A stretch of DNA of 64,000 nucleotides from the NCBI GenBank assembly GCA_964035545.1, contig OZ037765.1, forward strand, positions 24,670,504 through 24,734,503. The letters run 5' to 3'. A program made the position numbers and the translations under genes. The number at the start of each line of letters is the position of its first letter. The stretch's first letter is position 1. Positions 12,829 to 25,339 of this stretch are shown here, piece after piece. The stretch is from Bugula neritina. Lineage: Eukaryota; Bryozoa; Gymnolaemata; Cheilostomatida; Bugulidae. Under the pieces are notes generated by a model. The model saw nothing but the letters and a program-made list of their open reading frames with translations. It searched no databases and was not told the DNA's origin.

Positions 12829-13317
12829 GTAGAAGTTAAAAGCCTGCACAGAGAAACAAACTGGTATAAAAAGTTATACAAATCTCATCAATAAACCAAC
12901 ATGTACTAAATATCAATGTTGAGTACAAAAGACACATGCTGTTAAAAAATATTCGTCTTGTATTAATCTGGTGATGAGGTGCCAAACCAAAACCCCTGCT
13001 CAACTGATTACCAACTCTTTAGGCTATGAAACCTGGCTGGTTATTACCTCTGCTGATCACAAAGATCAAAACAATAGCCTTAAAAACGAACAGATAATAA
13101 CTATACAGTTAGCGTACAATTATTAACCAGTTATATATGCTAGTAGTCTTAATTTAATTGTATATTTAAAACCATAACAAAATCATTTATTCTGAACTTT
13201 TCAAATGCTTTATTGGTGGCAAAATATTATAGCATATTACAAACACAGCAAATCTTCAAGTGTGAATGTGTAGGAATACAGCCTAATTGGGTGTATAATC
13301 AAAGTGACTGATTAATA
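12829..13317. other. Short intergenic interval between converging 3' ends
   Basis: It holds a poly(A) signal on the plus strand near 12890 and AATAAA on the minus strand at 13191-13186 for the GH1 gene. Nothing else is seen. Confidence 0.5.
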
Positions 13318-16300
13318 TTAACCGAAAACAACTCTGCCATCTGGGTGAAACTCTGGAGAGTTAGCATCGCTAAGCTCCTCCCAACCATTAGTTTTTATAA
13401 GCTGTTTGAACCATTTGGCTGAATCCTTCGTCTCTCGCGGTCTGCCAGGATCACCAAAGTCTACGTAGTGGAGGCCAAACTTCTCACTGTAACCTTGGCG
13501 CCATTCAAAATTATCCAGGAGTGACCAAGCGGTGTAGCCTTTTACATTACACCCATCGTCGATAGCTATAATTCAGAAAAAAAACATTGTAGATACTTGC
13601 ATGCACATGCTTACCAACTGCTAACATTAGAGACATAAACAACTAATCTATTTATTACAGGCTAAATCAAGGGCCTCTGCTAGACCACCCACAGTTAGTG
13701 CTTTGCCATAACGCTGAACGTTGGCAATATATAGACTTATTTTGACTGGCCACTACAACTTTGTAGCAACTATCACAACTCAACCTGCTCAATAGACCCA
13801 TTTTATCAAGCTGGGAGATGACTCAGATAAGAAAAGACAGCATCCTCTGAAAAACTGACATGTGGAATCTAATACCGGCACCAACATTGCCAGATGAGCG
13901 AAGTCTACAGTCTAGCACACAGTAAAAAGTTAACTCCAAAACAATAGAACATTATGATGAAGAAAGAACTGAATTGACTAGTTGAGTGTAAACAACTAGT
14001 CAACCAAGTTTAAGGTTGTCATCTCGTGCATAAAGCTTAAAATAACATATTGTAAACATAAAAAAACAATATTAAAATTATTCAATTATACCAAGACAAT
14101 ATAATATACCTTTGAGGACATTATTAATATAGCCATTATAAAAATCAATTCGGAAATTATCATTAAGAGTGCCATTCTTGTCGGAAACTCCATTTTCTGT
14201 GACATAAAGGTCAGGGTTATTATATTCATACTTTATCCAATTCAACAAGCTCCTTAGACCCCAAGGTACAACTTTCAACCAGGAAGACCCTGAGCTACAA
14301 TAGTAAAACACCACTTTCATTCAATAGTTGAAAATTTTCTTAAACATAATAATTCAAGTTTGCTTTAGACACACCAAAATTATCATAAACAAGTTCCATT
14401 TATTTAAAAACTTACCAAGGATATATTTGGGAACACCTTGGTATAAAACAGGTGGCGATATGACAACTCATTTAATGTAAAGTAAATATTGACATGTTGG
14501 TTAGTAGGAAAAAGATTACCACCAGCTGTGGTAAATCGTGCTGATAAAAGTAAATTAGAAATACAGTCACCAGAGTGAGGCTCGTGACATACTTTGGCCA
14601 AGCTGGGTCAGCAGTTACATCAATATCCTGATCTTTATCGTACGACACATATGAGCTATCCTCCTTGTCAGCAACGTATTGGGTGGTATAGTGATTCAAT
14701 CCAAAGAAATCATAAGTCCCTAAAAACATAGAACAAAAACATCTATATAAAGAAAGCAGTTACTTAAATATTTAATACACAGGAAAAAAAATTTCTAATT
14801 TAATTTTTCAAAATTGCATTCTGCTCTCCGAAGGTACTATGCCTTAAAACTATGAGCATTAGTATTCTAGATGGCATTTTCTTACTTAATGACTTAAATT
14901 TTGAAACAAGTTTTTAAAAGGTATTTGCTCCAACAGATTTACCACAAAGTTGACTGATTCAGCTTATATCACATTTTGTATCTATTTGCAGATCCAATAA
15001 GTAAACAACTATTGCAAACTAATTTTTCTTCAGAAATTTAATTGATGGATAACCAATTTTGGTATAAGTTCTAAAATGACTTAATGTAGTTTTTTTACTA
15101 ATAAAGCTTTAGAAAATTTATATAATATAAATTATATTGTTTTGTAAACCAGTGAAAATAATGCCAGCTTTTTAGTAGAACTTTTTAGTTGTTTAAAAAG
15201 TGCAACATTTCTGATGAGGTGCAATACCCATAGAAAGAAGTTTAATAATCAAGAGTTACCTTTAATCATGCATTTTTCTGCCTCAGTGAATTGAGGCAAT
15301 CTGGAAACTGGAAGACCTTGAGCTTTGCTTTTTTTAGCAACAAACTCTTTCATCACTTTTGGGTAATCTCCATTTTTATAGATAGGATGAGCAAACCAAC
15401 CGAGCTTGAACTGCTCAGCTCTCTCGGCAGCAGCTCTGTCAGCGCTTGAGTTGGTTTTTGGTTCCTTCCAGTCAGCATCAAGAGTTATAGATATTTTCCC
15501 TTAAAAATTACACGTGGGCCAATATAATCACATAATAACATAACATTCAAAGATAAAACCATTATAAGAAAATTAGGAAAATTATACAATTCAACATGAA
15601 ATACAACTCAAGTAAAAGAGTAATTTAGGGAATGTTGACATATAGTTTTATATTTAAGTTTGTTTACTACAGCAAGTACTTCTAGTTCAACAAACTTTTG
15701 GAATAAACAGAATAAACTAGCTTGTTTATAGCACACAGATTATTTGATGTAGGGGAAAGATAATTATTTTTTACAAACTACCATATTCTAAACTGAATAG
15801 TAATAATATGCATTCCACTATTTTGATACACGTCAGGTACCTCGCTGAGATTCTCTGTATTTTTCGTCATAGGTATGCCAGGCTTTAGCATGAGATCTAA
15901 TAATATTGTGAGCACAAATGTAGGGGTCAACTCCGGGCTTCTCATACTTCCCTGGTGCATGCACTGCAATTCCATACCCAAGCCAGCATGTTACAAAAGG
16001 CTCATTAAATGTCAACCACAATTTTACCTGTGAAAAAATTAATTGCGTGTTAACAGCTACATATACCTATTAGATATTGATGCTAAATAATAAATTGATA
16101 GAGTTTGCAATGGAAAAGTAGTAAACCTACATCATCACCCAGCTCCTTGAAAACTCTGTCAGCATAATCTCTGTAGTGCTCTATGACGGTGTCATTAAGC
16201 CAACCTCCAACATCCTCTAGCTGCTGTGGAAGGTCCCAGTGATACAGAGTTGCCATTGGTATGATACTATTGTTCTTCAACTCGGCCACAAGATTCTTAT

Positions 16301-17043
16301 AATACTGCATACCGGCAGCATTATACGAATCAACTTTACCAGTTGGAAATATTCTAGTCCACGCAATAGAAAACCTGTAGTGGGTCACCTAAAAGCCATC
16401 CAAGTCATGATATACAAACATAAATATGCTAAAAATATACCATATTTTGAGTAACTGCTTGATAGAGGGACACCCTGTTTACAAAGTAACACTACATACT
16501 CCCATCTCTTTCATCAGCTGCACGTCTTCTTTATATTTATTATAACTATCACAAGCAACATCTCCAGTATCTTGGTTGTAAATCACTCCGTCATGAGAAA
16601 ACTTGTCCCATATGCTTTCTCCTTTACCTAGATACAGTTTTACACCACATTGTTTTGATGGAAAGCATGCAACAAAAAGTGCACTTTCGTACTACCGTAA
16701 ATTTTGTACTACATGAAAAAAATAGTAATAATACACCTTATTTAAGATTAGCATCAGCAATTAAGCTTTGTGCTAGGGTATAGCACAAAGCTTAATTGCT
16801 GATGCTAACCTTTCGACCACTACTTAATACATACTATCATAAAACCGTGAGATTATCATTTAGGATCAACATTAACATACCACTGACGTTCCAAGCTCCT
16901 TCTATTTGATATGAGGCAGTAGCTGTCCCCCACATAAAGTTTGGTGGAAACTTTTTATGGAGAAAAGGATCATCTTTATGATGAACTGCAGAACACAAAT
17001 TGCTAACAGCAAAAAGTAGCAGTAGCTGCAGAACAGCTGCCAT
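13318..17043 (-). CDS. Glycoside hydrolase family 1 beta-glucosidase / lactase-like, secreted
   Basis: Eight exons with matched phases: 17043-16881, 16627-16500, 16388-16131, 16027-15841, 15499-15260, 14719-14593, 14294-14110 and 13565-13318 (TAA 13320-13318), 511 codons, normal for a single GH1 domain. The start is [20 protein letters not shown], a clear signal peptide, followed by the GH1 N-terminal signature [16 protein letters not shown]. The acid/base is the Glu of LTFNEPF (exon 4) and the nucleophile the Glu of [10 protein letters not shown] (exon 7). YHWDLPQQL and [14 protein letters not shown] are also typical. The enzyme hydrolyses beta-glucosides or related glycosides with retention, probably outside the cell or in a digestive lumen. 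Substrate cannot be read from the sequence; lactase/phlorizin-hydrolase-like, klotho-like and myrosinase relatives share this fold, but both catalytic Glu are present, so it should be active. Intron 1 carries a perfect hairpin. Confidence 0.95.
16748..16808. repeat. Perfect 28-bp inverted repeat with 5-base loop
   Basis: The left arm 16748-16775 begins TTAGCATCAGCAATTAAGC and the right arm 16781-16808 is its exact reverse complement; the loop is GGGTA. It lies in intron 1 of the GH1 gene, about 60 bases from exon 1. The perfect arms suggest a recent MITE-like insertion or a cruciform-forming element. No target duplication is obvious. Confidence 0.9.
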
Positions 17044-17618
17044 TGTAAAGGTATGAAGTGAAGTGAGAAGATTAACAAGGACTGCACAGTTTTCTACTTA
17101 GCTGGACCAATAAAAATCGACCAATGGTGATACCGAGATAAATTGTTAGTTTGTAAGTAAGCATAAGGCACAGTTTCATACGCTTTGTAGAAGATAAAAT
17201 AACTTGAACAATATTAAACCAGTATTATATTCAACTATTGCAATAAGTAATTGTTGCAATTTGCTTTTTCTGAACAGAAGAATAATTAATTGTACACATT
17301 TACTGATGGAGAATTTAATAGAAAAATGAGCTTCCAAAAATAAATAGATAACTTTGGCTAGTAATTGGAATACATGTTTTGTAACTTGTTTATGTAGCAA
17401 AGATATTTTAGCATTTGCATAGTCATTAGGGAAGTTACTATCCGAGAATATTTCATAAAATCTAACGTGATTTAATTGAATAAAAGCTAGGTCATTTTTT
17501 TAAATTTATTTCTATAAATAAAAAAAGTATTATACGCTATTATTCAGTCAGTATTGGAATAAAAAAAACTTATTGATTGATGTTTAATAGAAGCAAAACC
17601 TCAAAAATGTCAATTTTA
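17044..17618. other. GH1 upstream region and MRGBP 3' flank
   Basis: The 5' part should hold the GH1 promoter; no clear TATA or Inr could be assigned. On the minus strand AATAAA at 17510-17505 is a candidate poly(A) signal for MRGBP. Confidence 0.4.
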
Positions 17619-20600
17619 CTATACTCTTCGACGCTTCGATGCAACTGAAGGAGTTTCTGAGATTTGAGCAGAGGCTCTGGTTCTTTTAGACGGACGTTTA
17701 GGTGTATTGTCCTCAGAAAGCTGTTTAGTAGCAAGTTTTCCTTTATTTTTATTGACTGGCAACTCTGCTGAGGGCTGATCAAGTTCTAATGAATCTGCTA
17801 TGGACTGCTTATGGTCAGACTCTGAGTCTAAATCGGATATTGTCTCTGGGAATTCTTGCTCTGGTAAGCAAAAATCGGTGACCTCATTTGGAAAAGGTAT
17901 TGATTCAAACTCATCTAAAGCATCAACATCGTAGAGAGATTCCAGATATGACCATACATCCCGTATGGTGACCAACTTACTGAGAGAGTTCTTTAGCTGA
18001 TCCACAATCTTCACGATCGCAAAATGTTTATTTACACCTACTGGTTTATTATATCTGATAGCGTTTAAACATCGTAGGCATCCAGGTTATTTTGATAAAA
18101 TCAATTACTGTTAGTTGAAAGATCATACTTTTTTAGTTACATTCACAAAATATATAAAAAAAATCTCAACTCAATATACCAGAAAAAATGAATTAAAATA
18201 TATGTGTTAATAGCACTGATATTGACGTGACCGTGGCACATGAAAAATCTGAAAGAAGAGTTGTCTTCTTTTTTTCTATATTAATATATAGAGCTTGTCG
18301 TGAAAATAAAGATTTTAAAAAAAAATATTGTGACCCTCTGGTAACTTCCAGAATTTAGAAAATTGGCTCATATATTTCCTTTCATGTGGACAACAGCTCA
18401 CTTTTTTTTAAATTTATTTTGAAGCTCTTTTCGTAAAAAATATTTAAAAGTAAAAAATCCAAACTTTTTACAAATTGGTTCGGGCTTGATGTGAAAGGCA
18501 TTTAGACGAAGATGTCAAGGTCACCATTAATAAATTAATTTTATCACAATACTGCACGGAAAGTTAATGAAGTGAGCTGAAAATTAGGTTGCTAGCATAT
18601 TGATATACATTATATTGATTGTTGCAGTATTATTTTTTAAATTTGTTTTATCAGTTATGTTTAACTTCTTCATAGAGCTGCTGTTAGACTAAGAGTAAGA
18701 CATAATATTAGCAACAATGATAATAATATTAAATTCACGAAGAAGTATCACTATCACTATGTACTTACTCTATGAGTATGACTATGACTATCAGTATCAC
18801 TATGAGTGTCGTAATCGTATAAATTAATTATGAGTATGAGTATCACTATGACATTAACTCAATCAGTGATTGACTAATACTGTGAATATGACTATGCATA
18901 ACTCAATGAGAATATCAATATGAAGATGGCTTCTAATTCTTGTAACTTTTGACTATGACGATGCTGATAGTGATAGTGATAATCACTGCCAGCCCAAGTC
19001 TCATACTCATAGTGATACTATTACTATTGTTTATTAGTATTAATAATTAGTATTACTATTAGTACAACTACTAGTATTACTCATAGTTCTGTTAATGATA
19101 GTTTTAGAAGTTCTACTTCTACTTTTATAGTACGCTAGATTGTATATGTTGAACTCTACTCATTTTTTTACTACTAATGCTAATACTAATAGTAATAGTA
19201 ATAATGATTATAGTTGTAATAATGATAGTAATACTAATGGTAATAATAACTATTTAAATTTGATAATTTATGTTTTACAACAGCATTATCACTTATCAAT
19301 TACATTGGTTCATAATATGCTTATTTTAATTTTGCTTTGTGTGTTTTGTCATGTTATAAAATTAAGTTCGTATGGTCATTTAATGAACTAGAGAACTAGC
19401 CAAATGTTATGTAACAGTTGCAATAATTTACTATAAACTCAGTGAAATTTAAAACCTAATTGATATTACTATGACATTGATTGTACAGAGGTAGCTAAAA
19501 TATACATTAAATTACCAATAATTTTAACTCGCCAATACACTATGAGTAGAACAATCAAATGCAATGATAGAAAATTAATTAGTCACAGCAGCCCGTTGCT
19601 TGAAGAACATCGAGCTACAGGTCTAAAATTATGTAGTTTTGCGATCCATTACATAACAAAATAATTTTTTTCAAACTGGTTTAATACTTTTATTATGAAC
19701 ATGCTTATCAAAGTAACATGTTTGTAATGTATATTCTATTAAAAAGCAATCACATCAGGTTTTCAATTTGTATGTTGTACAATGTTTATTATGGTGACAA
19801 GTTACTAAATCATATGGTTCAGCTTTGTAAAGTAAAGCTGATAAAATAAATACAAGTATGTGATTGTTTTACTGCTATATATTAAATTTAAATAAGTTGA
19901 ATAATATCCTAGTGCAGTGAATTAGATATTTTTTAGCTTTGGTACACCTGTTTGTTATAGGCTAACATTCCACCAATAGAAGAATGGTGCAAGTAGAAGA
20001 AATTTCAGGCGCAGAAAGCTGGGGAGCAGTCAGAATGCTGCCAGAGTTGTGAAGAGGCACTTAAAAAATCTGAATTTCAATAATGACATGACATTCGTAA
20101 CATATCACCCTGGTGTATTTGAACTGACATGGCCAGCAGAGTTCTCGAAGTCACATTCAACAGCTATTTACATCATCATGGTTAGCTTAAATTTAATTCC
20201 TTTATCAGTCTCTAATATATAGTTTGATATCTGCTGTAAATTCGCTTAAGGAGCATACACATAACCAAAACTGAGTTACACTATAGTATTTGTTCTTGAA
20301 TATATTTACCAAGATAAGTAGATAATTTGCTAATTCATTAACAGTAAAATTATAATGATACAACAATTTTTCTTTTAGATGATTCAATCAATAACACAAG
20401 ACACTACAACATGGTTTTGCAGTTATAGAGTATTAATTTTCTGGCTCTTTCCAAATCTTCATAGAAGGCAAAGAAAACCACCGTCAGCTTGCCTTTATAA
20501 CTGAGTGCAAGCTTCTTCCACCTACAGATGATGATAAACAATTTGCTGATGTGGAACTTTCTAATTTTGTTTACAATGAAGATAGATTATAGGACATTAT

Positions 20601-23421
20601 TCTTTATGTAAAGATTGTCAAGTTTTGTTATAATTAAGAACAGTTTTAGTTTCAATAAATCAGTTCAACATTACGGACATCATTGCACAAACATTTTAAT
20701 CTTTACTACCTACAAAGGTATCTGATGGACTACTTGAAAATACAAAACTATACTCCAGATACACAATGAACTGACCAGCAAAGTTAAAATGAGTTGGAGA
20801 TGTAGAACATAATATTTTGTTCAAGGCTTTTCCCTGCTGTTGGAACCTTCTACTTCAGAACACTGAATTGAACAAACATATGTAGATATATAAAACTTTG
20901 CAAACAATAATAATGTGAAATTAGTTGCTAAGTATCACATTGCTAATAAATACAGCGTTGTGTAATGTTTTATTTAATTTTTTTTGAGCCATTTGATCTA
21001 TAGGCCCGCATAGTAATTACTATATTATAACTAATAAATGGCAGACACATTATGTCAGACCAGTCTCCATTTAAATAGAATAGTGTAGGCTATCAAATTT
21101 GTAGAAGTAAAAAACTTTCTTATTGAGTAAAATACTTACCTTTTTTTTCATGATGCCTCTACTGCTAAAAAGAGAAGTTTTTATCAATACAGCTCCATCA
21201 ATCTGTATCCCGATGAAGCTAGTAGTTTAGGAACATTTGTGGCGGGGAGTGTAGGCTGAGCTGCAGTATAGGAAGAACCCCAACATATGTAATCTATTCA
21301 GCACATTATATGTATTGTAGAAATTTATTCAAAAAAGAATTTAGAAAATGCTTTATGAAGCATGAACAAAGTAAAAATTAATGCTGGTGAAAGTAATATT
21401 ATTACACCCATTAGAGTTACTAGCAGCTATAGCATTAAAATTTGTATTTTTATAAAATGTGTCTAATTTATGCTACAAAGTTATTACTGCCAAAGGTTAC
21501 AAAATTTACCAGTCGCATTCATGCAGCTGATGGAGAATAACTAACCTTCACATGCAATAAATACAATTAGTAGCTCAATCTAAAACTAATGTTATGAGTA
21601 TAAGTTATAGTTATTCTAAGGAATAATTGCAAAAAAAGTTACTTGGAGGAATTTAACTCTTATTATAATGTAATTATCTTCCAAGATATATTACAACATC
21701 ACTACTTGGATGCATACAATGTCATATTTATATTGGCATCAACATAATTTTCAATAATTTCCAATCTATTAACTTGAGCATTATGATTGTGATTATTTTT
21801 TAAATAAGGCGATGATTAGGCACTGTTGGTATTTTGGTTCAATTTATTTATAACTGTAACAGGCAGAGTTGTAAATATAATGGATATATCAAAATTCCAA
21901 TGGGTATAGTACTCTAACACAACATTGATACTAATAATTGTAGTCACTTACTCTTAGAGTTAGTGAATGATGATACAGTCATAACAATTTGAATATCAAT
22001 CAGCATTAGAGATAGACTGACTGCTTTATAATATTATAGTTATTATGTCAAATTGAATTTATTCACTATAACTAAAAAAATTATGATTATAATTATAAAT
22101 TAAAATAATTTAAATATTATATAATATATTGATAATTATTGGAATCATAATTATATTTATTGTTATGATCATTATGATTATAATTATTTAATATTATCTT
22201 TATGTTTGTATTTAAAGTTGTTCCTTAAATCTAAAGTTGTTTAAGTTTTATAAATTTATTATAATTATATTACTGTATAAGTATTGCTATTAGTATTAGT
22301 ATAATTAAATTATTATAATTTATATTTTATTATTTATATTTATTTTACTTTTTATTTTAAGACCAACAGTTCAAATTAATACTTGTGTCGTTTGCTTTAT
22401 ATTATAACTTACAAGTATAACTATTAACATAATAATATTAGATTTGCTATTAGTATTACTATGAATATAAATATTTATGTTAATATAGCTATCGGTATAA
22501 CTTATACTTATAGTTATAACTAATATTACAAGTATTACTGTTAGTATTACTGTATTAGTTTCGAAACTGATCCTGCTCCGTAACATTTACATACTGATAC
22601 TGTCATATGATTATCATTATGACTAATAAGTAATAATGGTATTAATAAATATAACCATTGAATATTATTAATAATAGTTCACCAATACTAATAGGCGATA
22701 GTCATAGACTTAGAGTGAGAGTCATAGACATAGACTAGTGATACTCATACTGATAGTCATAGTGATAGTCATAGTGATACTCATACTGTGATTCACTGAT
22801 TCAATTACAAATTTTAAAACTTGGTTTCACGTAAACAACTACTAACCTATACTTCATCACAAAACGGTTGAAAATCATCATTTACTGCATATTTAAGAGT
22901 AATTTTCTGGTAGTGTGGTCGACATGATAATTGAAATTAAAATAGGAAAAATAATTATTTTGTGATTTACAGCAAGTTACAAACTAGCGAAATGGAATAG
23001 TCTATTTGAAAACAGTCAAATTAGTTACCTTTCTTGATGTTGCGTAGCTAACGTTAGTTATTAGTAGCCGCCCGAAGAGTAACATTCATGTGATTTGAGC
23101 TACGAATAACGAGAATCTGTGACAAACCCGCTTCTTAATAACTTTACGCGAAATAAACTCACGCTACAATAGGGCTATTTTGCCATCCCCACGTCAGAAT
23201 AGGACACGGAGGGCAAGCTCGCGGGCAAGTCTGGGCAAGTCTAAGACACCTAATATGACCACTTTTACTTGCATTTTTGTAGTGTTTTCGTATAAGAAAT
23301 TGGATAAAATGCTGATAAAACAGTTGAAAAGCATGCAAACTTTTGCTCAAATGTAATAAATAACCTGGATGCTTACGGCCTTTAATAATTTGGTTTCATC
23401 TTGTATACTCCACTCGGCCAT
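17619..23421 (-). CDS. MRGBP: MRG/MORF4L-binding protein (EAF7 family), split by a transposon-like insertion
   Basis: Two coding blocks lie 5.3 kb apart. Block 1 (23421-23378) reads MAEWSIQDETKLLK plus GC of the next codon; block 2 (18060-17619) completes it and reads A-IRYNKPVGVNKHF…VWSYLESLYDVDALDEF…IPFPN…FCLPEQEF, then an acidic/basic tail ending KRRRV. Joined there, the spacing equals human MRGBP with no gap (WS…LFHAMLGHKPVGVNRHF). MRGBP is a small subunit of the NuA4/TIP60 histone acetyltransferase complex and binds MRG15-type proteins in the nucleus. Without the insertion the gene would be a single exon of about 160 codons. The available donors next to block 1 (GCC|GTAAGC, CAG|GTTATT) are phase 0, but the only nearby acceptor (CTATCAG|ATATAA) needs phase 2, so standard splicing does not restore the frame. 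It may be a disrupted allele, or the element may be removed by a non-canonical route. AATAAA lies at 17510-17505. Confidence 0.8.
18685..19260. repeat. Left internal array of ACTATGAGTATCA/TAATACTAATAG-type cryptic repeats
   Basis: Imperfect hexa- to nonanucleotide runs such as ACTATGACTATCAGTATCAC pass into TAATACTAATAGTAATAGTA runs. Located about 0.6 kb inside the left terminus of the element. Confidence 0.7.
19980..20593 (+). CDS. Possible exons of an unrecognised gene inside the 5.3-kb element
   Basis: Exon 19980-20180 follows CCACCAATAG and ends ATCATCATG|GTTAGC. One frame is open for 67 codons: a basic start (NGASRRNFRRRKLGSS) then MTFVTYHPGVFELTWPAEFS. A second open stretch ends at 20591-20593 (TAG) and reads EGKENHRQLAFITECKLLPP, then TDDDKQFADVELSNF, with AATAAA near 20654. 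The second stretch can be read in two frames and the phases of the two exons do not join simply, so the model is incomplete. It might be the element's own gene or a captured host gene. No family recognised. Confidence 0.3.
22405..22800. repeat. Right internal array, partly inverted copy of the left array
   Basis: Runs of ATTAGTATTACT and then TAGTCATAGTGATACTCATAC, the reverse complement of motifs in the 18.7-19.0 kb array. They lie about 0.6 kb inside the right terminus, so the arrays form long imperfect subterminal inverted repeats. Confidence 0.6.
23163..23350 (-). other. Possible exon with GTGAGT donor near the right end of the element
   Basis: The minus strand has a locally GC-rich block ending GTAGC|GTGAGTTT at 23163/23162. 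One frame is open but shows no recognisable protein (CLRLAQTCPRACPPCP). It may be a leader exon of a gene in the element; weak support. Confidence 0.2.
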
Positions 23422-25339
23422 ATTCAAAGAGCCGCGTTGCTGCCAACCTAAAAATACACATTAGCAACTGTAACAAGTACATATAGACATATATACAATG
23501 CTGGAAAATATTAATAATGAAATTTTTTTGATGAATTATCAAGTATTAAGGATAAAGCAAGTTAAGAGTCACAAATCAAAAAATTAGGTATGTAAAAAAA
23601 ACGAACAATTCATTAAGCAAATAAAAAAGTCCCAAGAAAGAAGATAATCATAAGAAAACTAAAATGAAGGCAATGGAACAAATAGGCAGATATGAATTTG
23701 ACACAACTGCTAAAACTAGAAGTACTCAAGATTAAAAACCTTGGAGACTAATACTAATACTAATAGTAATAGTAATACTAATACGACTAGTAATAGTATT
23801 AGTAGCAGCATCAATATCACATCAATAAACATAATTAAACATCAATATGACTTATACTTATAGTTATACTTATTCACTCATTACTTATGAGTTATGACTT
23901 AATCTTATAGTTATTACTTATACTTACTAAAAATTAAAACAAACTACACAATATTAAATTCAATATACACATTATCATTATGATTACTAGAGAGTAGAGT
24001 TGTGTTCTTAACTAGCATGTCAAGGTTTTACTAGCATAGTAAACAAACTTCCAACAATATTATTTGGTGTAATTCTCAATTTGATTGTTCAATCATAATC
24101 ATAATCATAATGAATATGATAATCATAATATAAGTATAACTAATAAACTATAACTATAACTATAACTATAAGTATAAGTATAAGTATTAGTATAACTATA
24201 ACTATAAGTATAGGTATTAAAGTAATAACATTAACTACAACTACAAGAATTAAATTATTTAAAGCTCACAAACGCTTCTAATTTCGTATAATGAAAATTA
24301 CTCTTAAAATTATAGAATCCTGAATTAAAGTGAAGTAATAAGTATTTATGTTTTTAATTAAGTTTACCATTCAATTGCTCCTAAATTGATATGATTTAGA
24401 AAAAAAGAAATAACTTTGTTGGAAACGTTAAGCTAATTAGGCGCTACTGAAAGTCGTAAGAAAAGACAACTCGAAATAAGAAAATGAGAATAACATTTTA
24501 GTGGCCAAACACAACTGTTTTGCCACCAATGTATATTGTTCAACGCATTGAACTATAACACTTCTAGTTTCATTTCAGTGGTTCAAAGCAACACAAAACA
24601 ACGTAAACTTGCAACCATCATTAGATGGCTATGAAAAATCCAAAAAGGTTCACTAAACTTGGTTATGTCTTTCACCTAAATACCAACATTTTATGGATGT
24701 TGTCGATTATTGCCAAATGAAGGTAATTAATTAGTTTAACGCTTCATTAAATTATAGCTCTTGTATAACGTAGGATAAATGTAGAATTGTCTTCATTAAT
24801 TTGAGATATTAGTATGCCTTTATATTTACTTACACAACTAGTTGCAAGTGATACTACACAATTAAATAAACCAGTCAATAAAAAATTTCATGCTAGTATA
24901 TGTAAACTTGTACAGCCTATAGCCCTATACTGTGTCAAAAGACAATTAAAGTAACTAGTATTGCATTAAAGTACTTGCAAACATACTATTTAAACCAAAA
25001 TGTAAAACAGAAACAACAGGCAAAATATTACTTAGATGATTAGCGGTGGCTTGTGAGTAGCTTTCACAATTCAGATGATGCGTATGATTACTTGTATGAA
25101 CCTAACATGAATAAAAATTTACAGTGAATACAAAAGTTGCATCATAATTTGTTTCCAGTGTCCTATAAAAGTTTTCAATCTTGTAGAAGACAATATTGTT
25201 CCTCACCATGGCAGGATCCAGAGTATTTATTTTTATTAAATAATTACAATATATTGATCCAAAAAAGTGCAGCAAATGCTTTGCCCACAACTTTTTTTCA
25301 TGGTAGTATCTAGCCAAATAGGCAACAATTTTAGTTTCA
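23422..25339. other. Intergenic region with two cryptic repeat arrays
   Basis: MRGBP promoter and MOCS3 3' flank. TAATACTAATAGTAATAGTA-type runs occur at 23745-23810 and TAACTATAAGTATAAGTAT-type runs at 24090-24230. AATAAA for MOCS3 on the minus strand is at 25231-25226. No other gene is seen. Confidence 0.5.

Larger units (their letters stand above)
18073..23377. mobile_element. 5.3-kb DNA-transposon-like element with terminal inverted repeats
   Basis: The left end (18073-18092) reads CGTAGGCATCCAGGTTATTT. The right end (23377-23358) read inward is CGTAAGCATCCAGGTTATTT, 19 of 20 identical. Flanks are GCGTTTAA (18061-18068) and GCCTTTAA (23378-23385), 7 of 8 identical, as expected for a target duplication. 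Extending to 12 bp, where both copies touch the inverted repeats, gives 9 of 12. Precise removal plus one target copy restores the MRGBP frame. Inside are CATAGTGATACT-like arrays near both ends and possible exons at 20.0-20.6 kb. No transposase is recognised, so the superfamily is unknown; an 8-bp duplication would fit hAT, P or Merlin, but the termini are not typical of these. Confidence 0.65.

Noticed and set aside
14404-14601. Open frames overlapping the GH1 intron between exons 6 and 7.
   Set aside because: Exon 6 ends at a strong GTATGT donor (14593) and the next exon restores the GH1 consensus; the rest is intron read-through.
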